DNA from: an uncultured Clostridia bacterium
Lineage (GTDB): Bacteria; Bacillota; Clostridia; TANB77; CAG-508
NCBI GenBank assembly: GCA_934122385.1
Contig: CAKOWP010000015.1
Span: 1-21,834, forward strand
Reading direction: 5' to 3'
DNA length: 21,834 nucleotides
Position 1 is the stretch's first letter. Each line of letters begins with the position of its first letter. Both the position numbers and the translations under genes were made by a program. The notes beneath the pieces were generated by a model. That model was given only the letters and a program-made list of their open reading frames with translations. It was not told where the DNA came from and ran no database searches. Of this stretch, positions 15,179-21,834 are shown in pieces.

Positions 15179-15856
15179 GCTAAAATATTAGTTTTTAATA
15201 ATGATACAGATAGAATGGAAACCTATTATAGAGGTGAATCAGAGCCCATGCCATATAACACAAATGGCACTTTAAGGGTAAAAGAATTTAGAGGTTCTAG
15301 TAAATCAAATATTTTGTGGACGACAAAAAGGACAATGCAAAGTTGGAATAGTCAAAGATATATTTTTGGTGCACCAATACCAGTAGGATTTGCATTTAAA
15401 AGACCATATGAAGGTGGACATGGAAACCAAAGCCAACATTATGCAGGAGTTGCCTTTGATGTTGGTCAAACATTAAGTTCAACACAAAGAACTAGACTAT
15501 GGAATTCAGCAAAAAATTCAGGGGTATGGTATTATGTTGAACCAATAAATTTAACACCTACATGGGTGCATTTTGATAAAAGATTCGGAAAACCGGCGTG
15601 TTCTACAGGGGGATTTCCACAATTAAAAAGAGGAAGCTTAAGCAACTATGTTTGTATAGCACAAGATGATTTAAATACATTAGGATTTAGAACAAATGGA
15701 CTTGATGGTATATTTGGAGCAGCAACACAAAGCGCGGTAATTAATTATCAAAAATCAAGAGGATTAACTGCAGATGGAATAGTTGGGTGTAATACTTGGC
15801 GCTCTTTACAAGAGGCTGTTGTTGGCACAGGACCAACAAGCACAACAATAAATTAA
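15176..15856 (+). CDS. M15-type D,D-peptidase-like protein with C-terminal peptidoglycan-binding domain
   Basis: A 226-residue protein. Residues 40-140 contain the M15/VanY-type metal site: SQHYAGVAFDVG with His88 and Asp95, and WVHFD with His132, the usual two His plus Asp ligands. After a short linker comes one PG_binding_1 repeat at about 148-212 (LKRGSLSNYVCIAQDDLNTLG, DGIFGAATQSAVINYQKSRGL, DGIVG). Such proteins cut peptide cross-links in peptidoglycan or the spore cortex. No signal peptide or membrane segment is visible, so export is unexplained: it may act after lysis, in the mother cell during sporulation, or leave by another route. The start is TTG at 15176, 8 nt after GAGGGGG; the in-frame TTG at 15155 lies within the hairpin upstream. 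Neighbours (sortase, M23 peptidase) fit a cell-wall context. Confidence 0.82.
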   Translation: MAKILVFNNDTDRMETYYRGESEPMPYNTNGTLRVKEFRGSSKSNILWTTKRTMQSWNSQRYIFGAPIPVGFAFKRPYEGGHGNQSQHYAGVAFDVGQTLSSTQRTRLWNSAKNSGVWYYVEPINLTPTWVHFDKRFGKPACSTGGFPQLKRGSLSNYVCIAQDDLNTLGFRTNGLDGIFGAATQSAVINYQKSRGLTADGIVGCNTWRSLQEAVVGTGPTSTTIN

Positions 15857-15932
15857 TAGCTAGAAGACATCAATAAGAATCATTATAGTAGTGTTTTCCA
15901 TAGTGCTACAGTACTATTTAATTAAATGAAAA

Positions 15933-15966
15933 CGTGATTATTCAAAAATGAGTAATCACGCTTTTT
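15933..15966. terminator. Bidirectional terminator between the M15 and XRE genes
   Basis: Stem CGTGATTATTC (15933-15943) / GAGTAATCACG (15950-15960) with one wobble and a 6-nt loop. It is followed by CTTTTT rightward and, on the minus strand, by TTTTC. It lies between two convergent stop codons and probably serves both. Confidence 0.85.
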
Positions 15967-15970
15967 ATTT

Positions 15971-16309
15971 TTATTCTTCATTCATATCTGTTTCTGCAAT
16001 TGTTTTTGCTACATTATAGATTAATTTTTGTTTCTCTGGAGAAACACTTTTAATTAAGTCTGTAAATTCTTTATCTAAGTAGTTTTCTGAACTGCTAGAA
16101 GCACCGTTTAATAAGTAACCTTCTGAAACATCTAGTAAATCACATAATTGATTTAATCTTTTTAAGTTAATATGTGAATTACCTCTTTCAACTCTACTTA
16201 AGAATGCAACAGAAATATCAATTTTATCTGCTAAATCTTCTTGAGTCATATTTTTAGCAAGTCTTGCTTGTTTTATTCTAGAACCGATTACGCTGTAATC
16301 AATAGCCAT
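15971..16309 (-). CDS. XRE-family helix-turn-helix transcriptional regulator
   Basis: A 112-residue DNA-binding protein. HTH_3 domain at about 8-62: GSRIKQARLAKNMTQEDLADK, then ISVAFLSRVERG as recognition helix, and LNQLCDLLDV. The C-terminal half (70-112) is short, Ser-rich then helical, with no ligand-binding fold I can name; it may mediate dimerisation. I chose the ATG at 16309 because AAGAAGGTG precedes it by 6 nt; the in-frame GTG at 16318 is part of that site. It is transcribed opposite to its neighbours and divergent from the M23 gene. The AACTTATAAGTT palindrome at 16377-16388 upstream is a candidate operator. There is no phage or toxin gene beside it, so a target cannot be inferred. 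Confidence 0.9.
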   Translation of the reverse strand: MAIDYSVIGSRIKQARLAKNMTQEDLADKIDISVAFLSRVERGNSHINLKRLNQLCDLLDVSEGYLLNGASSSSENYLDKEFTDLIKSVSPEKQKLIYNVAKTIAETDMNEE

Positions 16310-16376
16310 TTTTTTCACCTTCTTTCACTTTGCCATGTTCATTGTCATTCGAATTTATAACAATAATATATCATTT

Positions 16377-16388
16377 AACTTATAAGTT
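16377..16388. promoter_or_regulatory. Candidate operator palindrome upstream of the XRE gene
   Basis: AACTTATAAGTT is a perfect 12-bp palindrome about 70 bp before the XRE start. Small XRE proteins often bind such sites to repress themselves. A possible extended -10 on the minus strand (TGTTATAAA) lies just downstream of it, near 16353-16361. Confidence 0.35.
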
Positions 16389-16641
16389 TTGAAGTAACAA
16401 AATAAGAAAAATAAACTAATAACTCAAAAAACAGACAAAAACTATTGAAATATAAGCAAATTATACAGTTATAAATACTGAAAAAATCATGAAAAATTAA
16501 AAATAAAAATAAATATTAGCAAAAAATAAAGAAAATAGGCGTAAAAATGAATAAAAAGGAGAAAAAGTACTATAAGACTGGAAAAATGAATGCAAAAAAC
16601 TAGAAAAAACAGGAAAAAAAGAATAATTAGGTATACATAAT

Positions 16642-16670
16642 TTGAAAATGAGCAAAATATATAGTATAAT
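16642..16670 (+). promoter_or_regulatory. Promoter of the M23 peptidase gene
   Basis: TTGAAA (16642-16647), 17-bp spacer, TATAAT (16665-16670). The -10 context TAGTATAATATA is the same as at the patatin promoter (20182-20193). Confidence 0.8.
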
Positions 16671-16757
16671 ATAAAATGTTCGCGCTAAAAAACGGAATAA
16701 TTACATTGAATAAAAATTTTAAAAATTTGTATAAGAGTTTCGTTAATAAAAAGGAGA

Positions 16758-17723
16758 GTGGATTTTATTAGTATAAAAAAATTTAAATTTTATACAAAAG
16801 AAACAACGAAATATTTAAATATAGTATTAATAGCAATTGGTTTTATAATATCAATAATATTAATAAAATATAAACCAATGTATGAAGTAAAAATTTCTGG
16901 AGAATCAATTGGATATATAGAAAATAAACAGGCAATAAATGAAACAATAAAAAATAATATAGAAGATTTAAATCAAGCCAATATAGAAAATATTGAATTG
17001 ACAAAAAAACCAGAATATGAATTAAAATTAGTCGAAAAATCTCAAGAAAAAAATGATGACGAAATAATAGTAGCTTTACAAAAAGAGCTGGAAATAACTT
17101 ATAAATATTATGAAATAGCTTCAAAAGATGAAGTTATTGAAAAGGTTGAAGATAAAGAAACTGCGGAAAAATTGGTTAATGAAATAAAAGAATTGTCAGA
17201 TAGTGAAATAAATCTAACGATAAATGAAAAAACAACAAATGCATTAGAAGAAGTTCAAATTGACAAATTGGAAGTAGCTAAAGCGAACACAATAGAAAAA
17301 CTAAATATTGATACAACTGAAGAGATATCAAATATCAATGGAATAAAAATAGCAACTTTACCAGTTACAGGAACAATATCTTCAAGATATGGAGTCAGTA
17401 GTAAAATAAGAGTATCAACACATACAGGTTTAGACATTGCAACAACTACAGGCACACCAATAAAAGTTGTTGCAGACGGAACTGTAACATTTGCTGCATA
17501 TAGTGGCTCTTATGGATACCTTGTAAAAGTTGACCATGGTAATGGTGTTGAAACTTGGTATGGACATACTAGTAAAATGCTTGTAAAAGCAGGGCAAGAA
17601 GTAAAATCAGGAGATACAATAGCATTAGTTGGAAGTACAGGTAATTCAACAGGACCACACTTACATTTTGAAGTAAGGATTAATGGAGAACATGTAAACC
17701 CACAAAAATATTTGTATAAGTAA
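16758..17723 (+). CDS. Membrane-anchored M23-family (lysostaphin-like) metallopeptidase
   Basis: A 321-residue cell-wall endopeptidase. One membrane segment at about 20-37 (LNIVLIAIGFIISIILI) anchors it with the rest outside. Residues 40-195 are Glu/Lys-rich and helical, a likely stalk. The M23 domain runs about 200-321: TGTISSRYG, then HTGLDIA with His222 and Asp226, GNGVETWYGH with His270, and HLHFEV with His301 and His303, the complete zinc and catalytic set. Expected activity is cleavage of peptidoglycan peptide bridges. The GTG at 16758 follows AAGGAG by only 1 nt, which is too close; no better-placed standard start exists in frame before the membrane segment, so the true start is uncertain by a few codons (an ATT at 16767 is 10 nt from the site). 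Own promoter and strong terminator. Confidence 0.9.
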   Translation: MDFISIKKFKFYTKETTKYLNIVLIAIGFIISIILIKYKPMYEVKISGESIGYIENKQAINETIKNNIEDLNQANIENIELTKKPEYELKLVEKSQEKNDDEIIVALQKELEITYKYYEIASKDEVIEKVEDKETAEKLVNEIKELSDSEINLTINEKTTNALEEVQIDKLEVAKANTIEKLNIDTTEEISNINGIKIATLPVTGTISSRYGVSSKIRVSTHTGLDIATTTGTPIKVVADGTVTFAAYSGSYGYLVKVDHGNGVETWYGHTSKMLVKAGQEVKSGDTIALVGSTGNSTGPHLHFEVRINGEHVNPQKYLYK

Positions 17724-17728
17724 AAGAT

Positions 17729-17786
17729 GAGACAAGTGAGAAAGGTTAAATACATACCGAATCTCAGATTTGTCTCTTTTTTTTTT
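17729..17786 (+). terminator. Terminator of the M23 gene
   Basis: GAGACAA (17729-17735) pairs with TTGTCTC (17770-17776), with further GAG/CTC pairing inside, followed by ten T (17777-17786). Confidence 0.9.
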
Positions 17787-17843
17787 AGGCTGTGAACTGT
17801 AACGATAAGATAATTATAAAAATAGGTTCTCTACAAGAATAAG

Positions 17844-17871
17844 TTGACAAATTTTTATAATAATATATAAT
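17844..17871 (+). promoter_or_regulatory. Promoter of the coiled-coil protein gene
   Basis: Perfect TTGACA (17844-17849), 16-bp spacer, perfect TATAAT (17866-17871). The leader is about 45 nt. Confidence 0.8.
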
Positions 17872-17921
17872 AAAATAGAACAAATACTATTAAATATTTA
17901 TTATGGGAATAAGGTGATAAG

Positions 17922-19301
17922 ATGAAAATACAAGATAGAATAAAAAAATTTATGAATAGAAATAATCCAGAATTAATAGCAGGAGAGACAAAGTTAGATA
18001 AAAAAATAAATGAAAAAGCAAATGAAATAGAAAAATTATATGTGACAAAAAAAGAAAATGGAGAAGAAAACCCTATAAATGATACAGTAGAAAAAATAAT
18101 GCAAATTGTACAGAATAATCCAGATCCATTAGAGGTAAGAAAACTTTTAACAGAGTTAATAGAAAGAGAAAATATATCAGATCAAGTTGTAGAAAGGGCA
18201 GCTATAGAATTATCAAAAAAAGAGGATATACTAAATCATATAATAGTAGAGGCAATCGACGAGGCTGAAACAAGTATTCCAGATAGTTCAATTAAAAATA
18301 TAATAAACAAGGGAGACTTGAACATACGAGATAATTTGGAATTGATACAACAGATGCATGATCAAGAAAAACAGAAACAAGCAGAACAAGAACAATTAGA
18401 ACTTCAAAGACAGGAACAACAAACAAAGATTGAGCAAAAAAGAAAAGAAGCAAAAACAAAGATTGAAATATTAAAATCAAATATAAAAGAAATGCAAGAT
18501 GGTGAAATTGGAGATAAAATATCGGCTATACAAGAGCAATTAGGACCAGAAAATATGAATAATGAAATAAACGAATTGATTCAAAATATAATAGCACAGA
18601 GAATGGCAGAGGATATTTATAATGATGCAAGAAAAAACCCTTCAATATATAAGTTGTCTAAAGCAATGTCAACAGGGGAAATGATAGAAAGAGATTTAGC
18701 AACAACGGTACAAGAAAAATATAAAGAAATAGAAGAAGAAAGAGGACATAAAGAAGGCAGGTTTAATAAAAGAGAATTTAAAATGCTAATTTTAAACGAA
18801 ATGGCAAGACAAATTAGTATCGAATATGAAAAAACAGGACTATTTGATATTCCAGAATCAAAGCAATTAAGTCAGCTGAAAAAAGAAGAAAAAAAATATT
18901 TGGTAGATACTATACAAAATCTTGTTAATACAAAATTAAAAAAAGAGGATATCTTAGAGATTTCAAGACAAATAAATGAAGGAAATAAAGAATTACAGAA
19001 AAAAGAAAATCAAATTATAAATTTAATAAGACAAATTCCAATAGAAGATAAAAGCAGGATAATAGATGTATTAAATAAAATGATAGTAGATAAAAACAGC
19101 TTAGACACAATAGAGATGCTTGATAATGAGGGGTTATTAAATAAACTTGCAATTATGCCAACAGAAAAAAGAAAAGAAACTATTAATATAGTAAACAATG
19201 CTATTGGAAAAAGAAATAAATATAAAGTGGCTACAAAAACACCAAAAGTAAATAGTGCAAAATTTAGTAGAAAGCCATCAATAGAGGATGAAGGAAGATA
19301 A
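17922..19301 (+). CDS. Uncharacterised helical/coiled-coil protein
   Basis: I do not recognise this 459-residue protein. It is cytoplasmic by appearance (no signal peptide or membrane segment), almost wholly helical and highly charged. A strong coiled coil with a Gln/Glu/Lys-rich heptad pattern runs about residues 140-200 (QEKQKQAEQEQLELQRQEQQ). Before it is a helical domain (about 50-125) and after it a second one (about 205-435) rich in Ile/Leu/Glu; the last 25 residues are basic and probably disordered. No Walker, HTH, nuclease or protease motif is visible. AAGGTG (17911-17916) lies 5 nt before the ATG. It is a single-gene unit with a consensus promoter and its own terminator, so it is probably well expressed. 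A scaffold or adaptor role is possible but unsupported. It is followed by the RelQ-like gene on the same strand. Confidence 0.85.
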   Translation: MKIQDRIKKFMNRNNPELIAGETKLDKKINEKANEIEKLYVTKKENGEENPINDTVEKIMQIVQNNPDPLEVRKLLTELIERENISDQVVERAAIELSKKEDILNHIIVEAIDEAETSIPDSSIKNIINKGDLNIRDNLELIQQMHDQEKQKQAEQEQLELQRQEQQTKIEQKRKEAKTKIEILKSNIKEMQDGEIGDKISAIQEQLGPENMNNEINELIQNIIAQRMAEDIYNDARKNPSIYKLSKAMSTGEMIERDLATTVQEKYKEIEEERGHKEGRFNKREFKMLILNEMARQISIEYEKTGLFDIPESKQLSQLKKEEKKYLVDTIQNLVNTKLKKEDILEISRQINEGNKELQKKENQIINLIRQIPIEDKSRIIDVLNKMIVDKNSLDTIEMLDNEGLLNKLAIMPTEKRKETINIVNNAIGKRNKYKVATKTPKVNSAKFSRKPSIEDEGR

Positions 19302-19325
19302 AGTTTATTTTATCTTTCTTTTTTT
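19295..19325 (+). terminator. Terminator overlapping the coiled-coil gene's stop codon
   Basis: AAGATAAA (19295-19302) pairs with TTTATCTT (19309-19316), 6-nt loop, followed by TCTTTTTTT. The stop codon (19299-19301) lies in the left arm. Confidence 0.8.
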
Positions 19326-19498
19326 GTGTATGAAAATAACAAAAATCTTTTTCACACAAAATTTACAAAAAAAATAACATTTGGGAATAATATAAAAATA
19401 AAATACCCATATAATATAAATATGAAAAATATGGGAGCAAAAAAATTGAAAATTAAATAATAATCAATTAAAAAGCACCAAAGAAAGGTGGAAACCAA

Positions 19499-20149
19499 AT
19501 GAAAGAAAACAAAGAATTACAGAAAATTGAAAATATAATGGAGATAGAAATACCAATAGATACGAAAAGCAAAGAATTTGAAAAAGTGATGTTTATATAT
19601 CAAGTAGCACTAAAAGAAATCAATACAAAACTAGAAATATTAAAAGACGAATTCAAACTTTTTTACGAATATGACTTAATAGACCACATAAACACAAGGA
19701 TAAAATCACCAGAAAGTATAACAAAGAAAATGAAAGACAAAAGTTTACAATATACATACAAAGAAATGATTAAAAATATTAATGATATTGCAGGAATAAG
19801 GGCAATATGCCCAATTCAAAAGGATATATACTCAATAAGAAACTTAATTACAAAAATACCGGGATTAAAAGTACTGAAAGAAAAAGACTATGTTAAAAAT
19901 CCGAAAAAGAGTGGATATTCAAGTTATCATATGATTTTGGAAGTTCCAATTACATTGTCACAAAATTTGATATATGTAAAAGTTGAACTTCAAATAAGAA
20001 CTTTAGCAATGGATTTCTGGGCAAGTATTGAACACAAAATGAAATATAAACCAGATAAAGAAGTTACAAAGTCAACTTCAAAAGAACTTGTACAATGTGC
20101 TAAAATGGTAAATAAATTGGATAATAAAATGATGGTTTTAAATACATAA
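19499..20149 (+). CDS. relQ: Small alarmone synthetase, RelQ/YjbM-like GTP pyrophosphokinase
   Basis: A 216-residue, single-domain (p)ppGpp synthetase: it transfers pyrophosphate from ATP to GDP or GTP. Seen: HINTRIKSPESITKKM (63-78), INDIAGIRAIC (94-104) with Asp97, the KSGYSSYHMILEVPI loop (137-151) and VELQIRTLAMDFWASIEHKMKYK (162-184) with Glu163. No hydrolase, TGS or ACT domain is present, so it is a small synthetase and not a long RelA/SpoT. An extra N-terminal helix of about 25 residues precedes the fold. AAAGGTGG (19484-19491) lies 7 nt before the ATG. A CCCATAT/ATATGGG inverted repeat (19406-19412/19429-19435) surrounds a TATAAT-like site upstream, but no good -35 is seen. No terminator separates it from the patatin gene 91 nt downstream, although that gene has its own promoter. 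RelP is an alternative, less likely from the QIRT/EHK motif context. Confidence 0.88.
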   Translation: MKENKELQKIENIMEIEIPIDTKSKEFEKVMFIYQVALKEINTKLEILKDEFKLFYEYDLIDHINTRIKSPESITKKMKDKSLQYTYKEMIKNINDIAGIRAICPIQKDIYSIRNLITKIPGLKVLKEKDYVKNPKKSGYSSYHMILEVPITLSQNLIYVKVELQIRTLAMDFWASIEHKMKYKPDKEVTKSTSKELVQCAKMVNKLDNKMMVLNT

Positions 20150-20161
20150 TTAACATAAAAC

Positions 20162-20190
20162 TTGAAAATAAGTATAAATTGTAGTATAAT
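20162..20190 (+). promoter_or_regulatory. Promoter of the patatin gene
   Basis: TTGAAA (20162-20167), 17-bp spacer, TATAAT (20185-20190). The region is strikingly similar to the M23 promoter at 16642-16670. Confidence 0.8.
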
Positions 20191-20240
20191 ATAGATAGTT
20201 TAATGTAACAAAAATAGCTTATAGCATAGGAGGAAGACAG

Positions 20241-20972
20241 ATGAAAAAAATCAATTTAGCTATTCGGGGCGGAGGAGTAAAAGTCCCGGCAATAGGAGTC
20301 ATGAAGGCTCTAGAGGAAGAAAAAGTGGAAATATCCACATATTCTGGCACCAGTATTGGTGCTATAATTGCAACATTAGGAGCAACTGGAACATCAGCAG
20401 ATGAAATATTGGAACAAGTAAAAAATTTTGTAATCCAATATTCAGAAGCAAGCCGCTTAAAAGGTGGCAAAGGAAGTCAAATAATTGAAGATACAGTTAA
20501 CAATTACTGTGGCAATATTAAGTTCAAAGATTTATCTAAAGAATTGTACATTGCTGCAAATCAGGGGAGCTTACTGTTCCCAAAAGAATTTGTATTTAGC
20601 AAAAAAACAACCCCTGAAGTGTCTTTGGGAGAAGCATGCAGGGCAAGTTGTAGCTTTCCGGTTGCATATGAACATTATCACATGCAAATAAATGGAAAGA
20701 ATTACAAATTCTGGGACGGAGGCATGTGTACTAATCCTGTAATTCCATCAGATGGATTTACGGTATTAGCAACCTTTAAAAAGCAAAAGGAAAACCTAAA
20801 CTCCAGATATGTCAATGCATGGAAATTGCCGGAAACACAGGCAGACTTTGTAGTAAAACCTAAGGTATACATGGGAACCTTTGGTACTCCTGAGGATATA
20901 ATACTTGCAAGTGCTTCGGGATATGCTGAAGCCAAAGACAAAATGGAGGAATTGCTCCATTTGATAAGATAA
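20241..20972 (+). CDS. Patatin-like phospholipase
   Basis: A 243-residue Ser/Asp-dyad acyl hydrolase. The oxyanion-hole glycines RGGGVK are at 9-14, the nucleophile elbow GTSIG holds Ser38, and DGG holds Asp159, so the catalytic set is complete. Such enzymes release fatty acids from membrane phospholipids. It has no signal peptide or membrane segment and is compact, close to the minimal patatin domain; there is no extra regulatory domain. AGGAGG (20228-20233) lies 7 nt before the ATG. Codon use differs from the neighbours: CGG and CGC for Arg, and more GGC, GCC and CCG, in a region where AGA and A-ending codons dominate, which suggests relatively recent acquisition. It sits directly after a nucleotide-second-messenger synthetase gene with no terminator between them. 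Housekeeping lipid turnover is the default reading. Confidence 0.9.
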   Translation: MKKINLAIRGGGVKVPAIGVMKALEEEKVEISTYSGTSIGAIIATLGATGTSADEILEQVKNFVIQYSEASRLKGGKGSQIIEDTVNNYCGNIKFKDLSKELYIAANQGSLLFPKEFVFSKKTTPEVSLGEACRASCSFPVAYEHYHMQINGKNYKFWDGGMCTNPVIPSDGFTVLATFKKQKENLNSRYVNAWKLPETQADFVVKPKVYMGTFGTPEDIILASASGYAEAKDKMEELLHLIR

Positions 20973-20973
20973 A

Positions 20974-21016
20974 ACATAGGGTGGAGAAAGACCAAACTTT
21001 TTCCACCCATGTTTTT
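20974..21016 (+). terminator. Strong terminator of the patatin gene
   Basis: ACAT plus GGGTGGAGAAAG (20974-20990, one bulged A) pairs with CTTTTTCCACCC plus ATGT (20997-21012), 6-nt loop, followed by TTTTT. Confidence 0.9.
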
Positions 21017-21148
21017 GCAAAAAATTCATAATAAAAGAACATTATGCAATAAAGTAGATTTATATTTTTTCAAAAACAAAGAAGGATTTATGTAAAATAG
21101 GTCGAATATTATATATAAGTATGTTTATTTGAAAGAAAGAGAGGAAAA

Positions 21149-21834
21149 ATGGCAAGATATAGTGAAGAGATATTAAATGAAGTAAGACAATCAAACGACA
21201 TAGTAGATGTCATATCACAATATGTGCACTTAAAAAGAAGCGGAAGAAACTATTTTGGACTATGTCCATTCCACAACGAAAAATCACCTTCTTTTTCAGT
21301 CTCACCAGATAAACAAATATTCCACTGCTTTGGATGTGGAGTTGGAGGAAATGTAATAACATTTGTATCACAAATAGAAGGACTAAACTTTGTAGAAACA
21401 GTACAAATGTTAGCAGAAAGAGCAAACATACAACTACCAACACTACAAAACAATGGAGACACACAAAGAGAGATACTAAAAGACAAAGTATATAAAGTAA
21501 ATGAATTCACTGCAGAATACTACCATCAAAATTTATATAAACCACAAGCCAAAATGGCACAAGAATATGTAAAGAAAAGACAACTAACAAACGAAACATT
21601 AAAATCATTCAGAATTGGATTCTCAGGCAAATTTGACGAACTATATCAAGAGTTAAAGAAACAAGGATTTCAAGAACAAGAAATATTAGAGTCAGGGTTA
21701 GTCAACAAAAATGAAAGAGGCCAATACATAGACAGATACAGAAATAGACTAATGTTTCCAATATGTGATGCAAGAGGAAGAGTAATAGCATTTGGAGGAA
21801 GAGTATTAGACGACTCAAAACCAAAATACATAAA
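21149..21834 (+). CDS. dnaG: DNA primase DnaG, 5' part (runs off the window)
   Basis: The first 228 codons of the replication primase, which makes RNA primers at the fork with DnaB. The N-terminal CHC2 zinc finger is complete: Cys39 and His42 in LCPFHNEKSPSFSV, Cys60 and Cys63 in FHCFGCGVGGN. The beginning of the catalytic core follows, with RNRLMFPICDARGRVIAFGGR at about 199-219. The TOPRIM acidic residues lie past the window edge. GAGAGGA (21139-21145) precedes the ATG at 21149. In Bacillota dnaG is usually followed by the primary sigma factor gene (sigA/rpoD); that would be outside this window. It lies behind the patatin terminator; I see no clear promoter in the 130-nt gap, only TATA-rich sequence near 21107-21117. 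Confidence 0.96.
   Translation, partial: MARYSEEILNEVRQSNDIVDVISQYVHLKRSGRNYFGLCPFHNEKSPSFSVSPDKQIFHCFGCGVGGNVITFVSQIEGLNFVETVQMLAERANIQLPTLQNNGDTQREILKDKVYKVNEFTAEYYHQNLYKPQAKMAQEYVKKRQLTNETLKSFRIGFSGKFDELYQELKKQGFQEQEILESGLVNKNERGQYIDRYRNRLMFPICDARGRVIAFGGRVLDDSKPKYI

Larger units (their letters stand above)
16310..16757. other. A-rich divergent intergenic region
   Basis: 448 bp between the XRE and M23 genes. The plus strand from about 16390 to 16640 is very rich in A with few T or C and no convincing gene. The only small frame with ATG (16547-16603, 18 codons) lacks a ribosome binding site. The visible features are the palindrome near 16377 and the M23 promoter near 16642. Confidence 0.7.

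Noticed and set aside
16547..16603. 18-codon frame in the A-rich intergenic region
   Set aside because: No proper Shine-Dalgarno at its start, simple Lys/Asn composition, and expected by chance in A-rich DNA.
19406..19435. CCCATAT/ATATGGG hairpin as riboswitch or operator upstream of relQ
   Set aside because: Short, AT-rich and without a clear promoter context; noted only in the gene entry.
1..21834. CRISPR array, tRNA, rRNA or insertion sequence
   Set aside because: No regularly spaced direct repeats, no cloverleaf or rRNA-like stretch, and no transposase other than the Rpn-type family member were found by reading both strands.

Overview
The window is a strongly AT-rich chromosomal segment with A-ending codons (ATA, ACA, GTA, AGA), purine-rich Shine-Dalgarno sites, some GTG/TTG starts and sigma-A type promoters. 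Together with the gene set (PASTA-domain class B penicillin-binding protein, WalR/PhoB-like regulator, sortase, RelQ-type alarmone synthetase, a GH94 cyclic-glucan-synthase-like giant protein), this suggests a low-GC Bacillota, most likely an anaerobic gut or rumen Clostridia lineage. This is inference from content; there is no rRNA or tRNA in the window, and I see no CRISPR array or insertion sequence.

Layout. 1-4788: C-terminal 1595 codons of a giant cyclic beta-1,2-glucan-synthase-like protein (start lies outside the window), closed by a strong terminator. 4934-5689: orphan OmpR-family response regulator. 5814-6506: small zinc-dependent phospholipase C-like protein. 6775-7398: PD-(D/E)XK transposase/Rpn-family protein that lacks its catalytic Glu, behind a consensus promoter. 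7514-9769 (minus): PASTA penicillin-binding protein, convergent with the previous gene. 9770-10385: 0.6-kb divergent intergenic region dominated by two inverted, diverged copies of a ~125-bp non-coding element. 10386-13214: competence/DNA-processing block yifB (comM-like), dprA (split by a single-base frameshift), yraN. 13426-14280 rsmA; 14346-15113 sortase; 15176-15856 M15-type peptidase with a peptidoglycan-binding domain; 15971-16309 (minus) XRE regulator; 16758-17723 membrane-anchored M23 peptidase; 17922-19301 unrecognised helical/coiled-coil protein; 19499-20149 RelQ-like (p)ppGpp synthetase; 20241-20972 patatin-like phospholipase with different codon use; 21149-21834 5' part of dnaG.

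How it fits together. Many genes concern the cell envelope: glucan synthesis, transpeptidase, sortase, M15 and M23 peptidases, with an OmpR regulator that could control such functions. Most genes have their own promoter and terminator, so this is largely a row of single-gene units; only yifB-dprA-yraN looks like a tight operon. The least ordinary items are the 9917-10307 inverted-repeat element, the dprA frameshift, the active-site-deficient PDDEXK protein, the uncharacterised coiled-coil protein, and the alarmone synthetase placed next to a compositionally distinct patatin.
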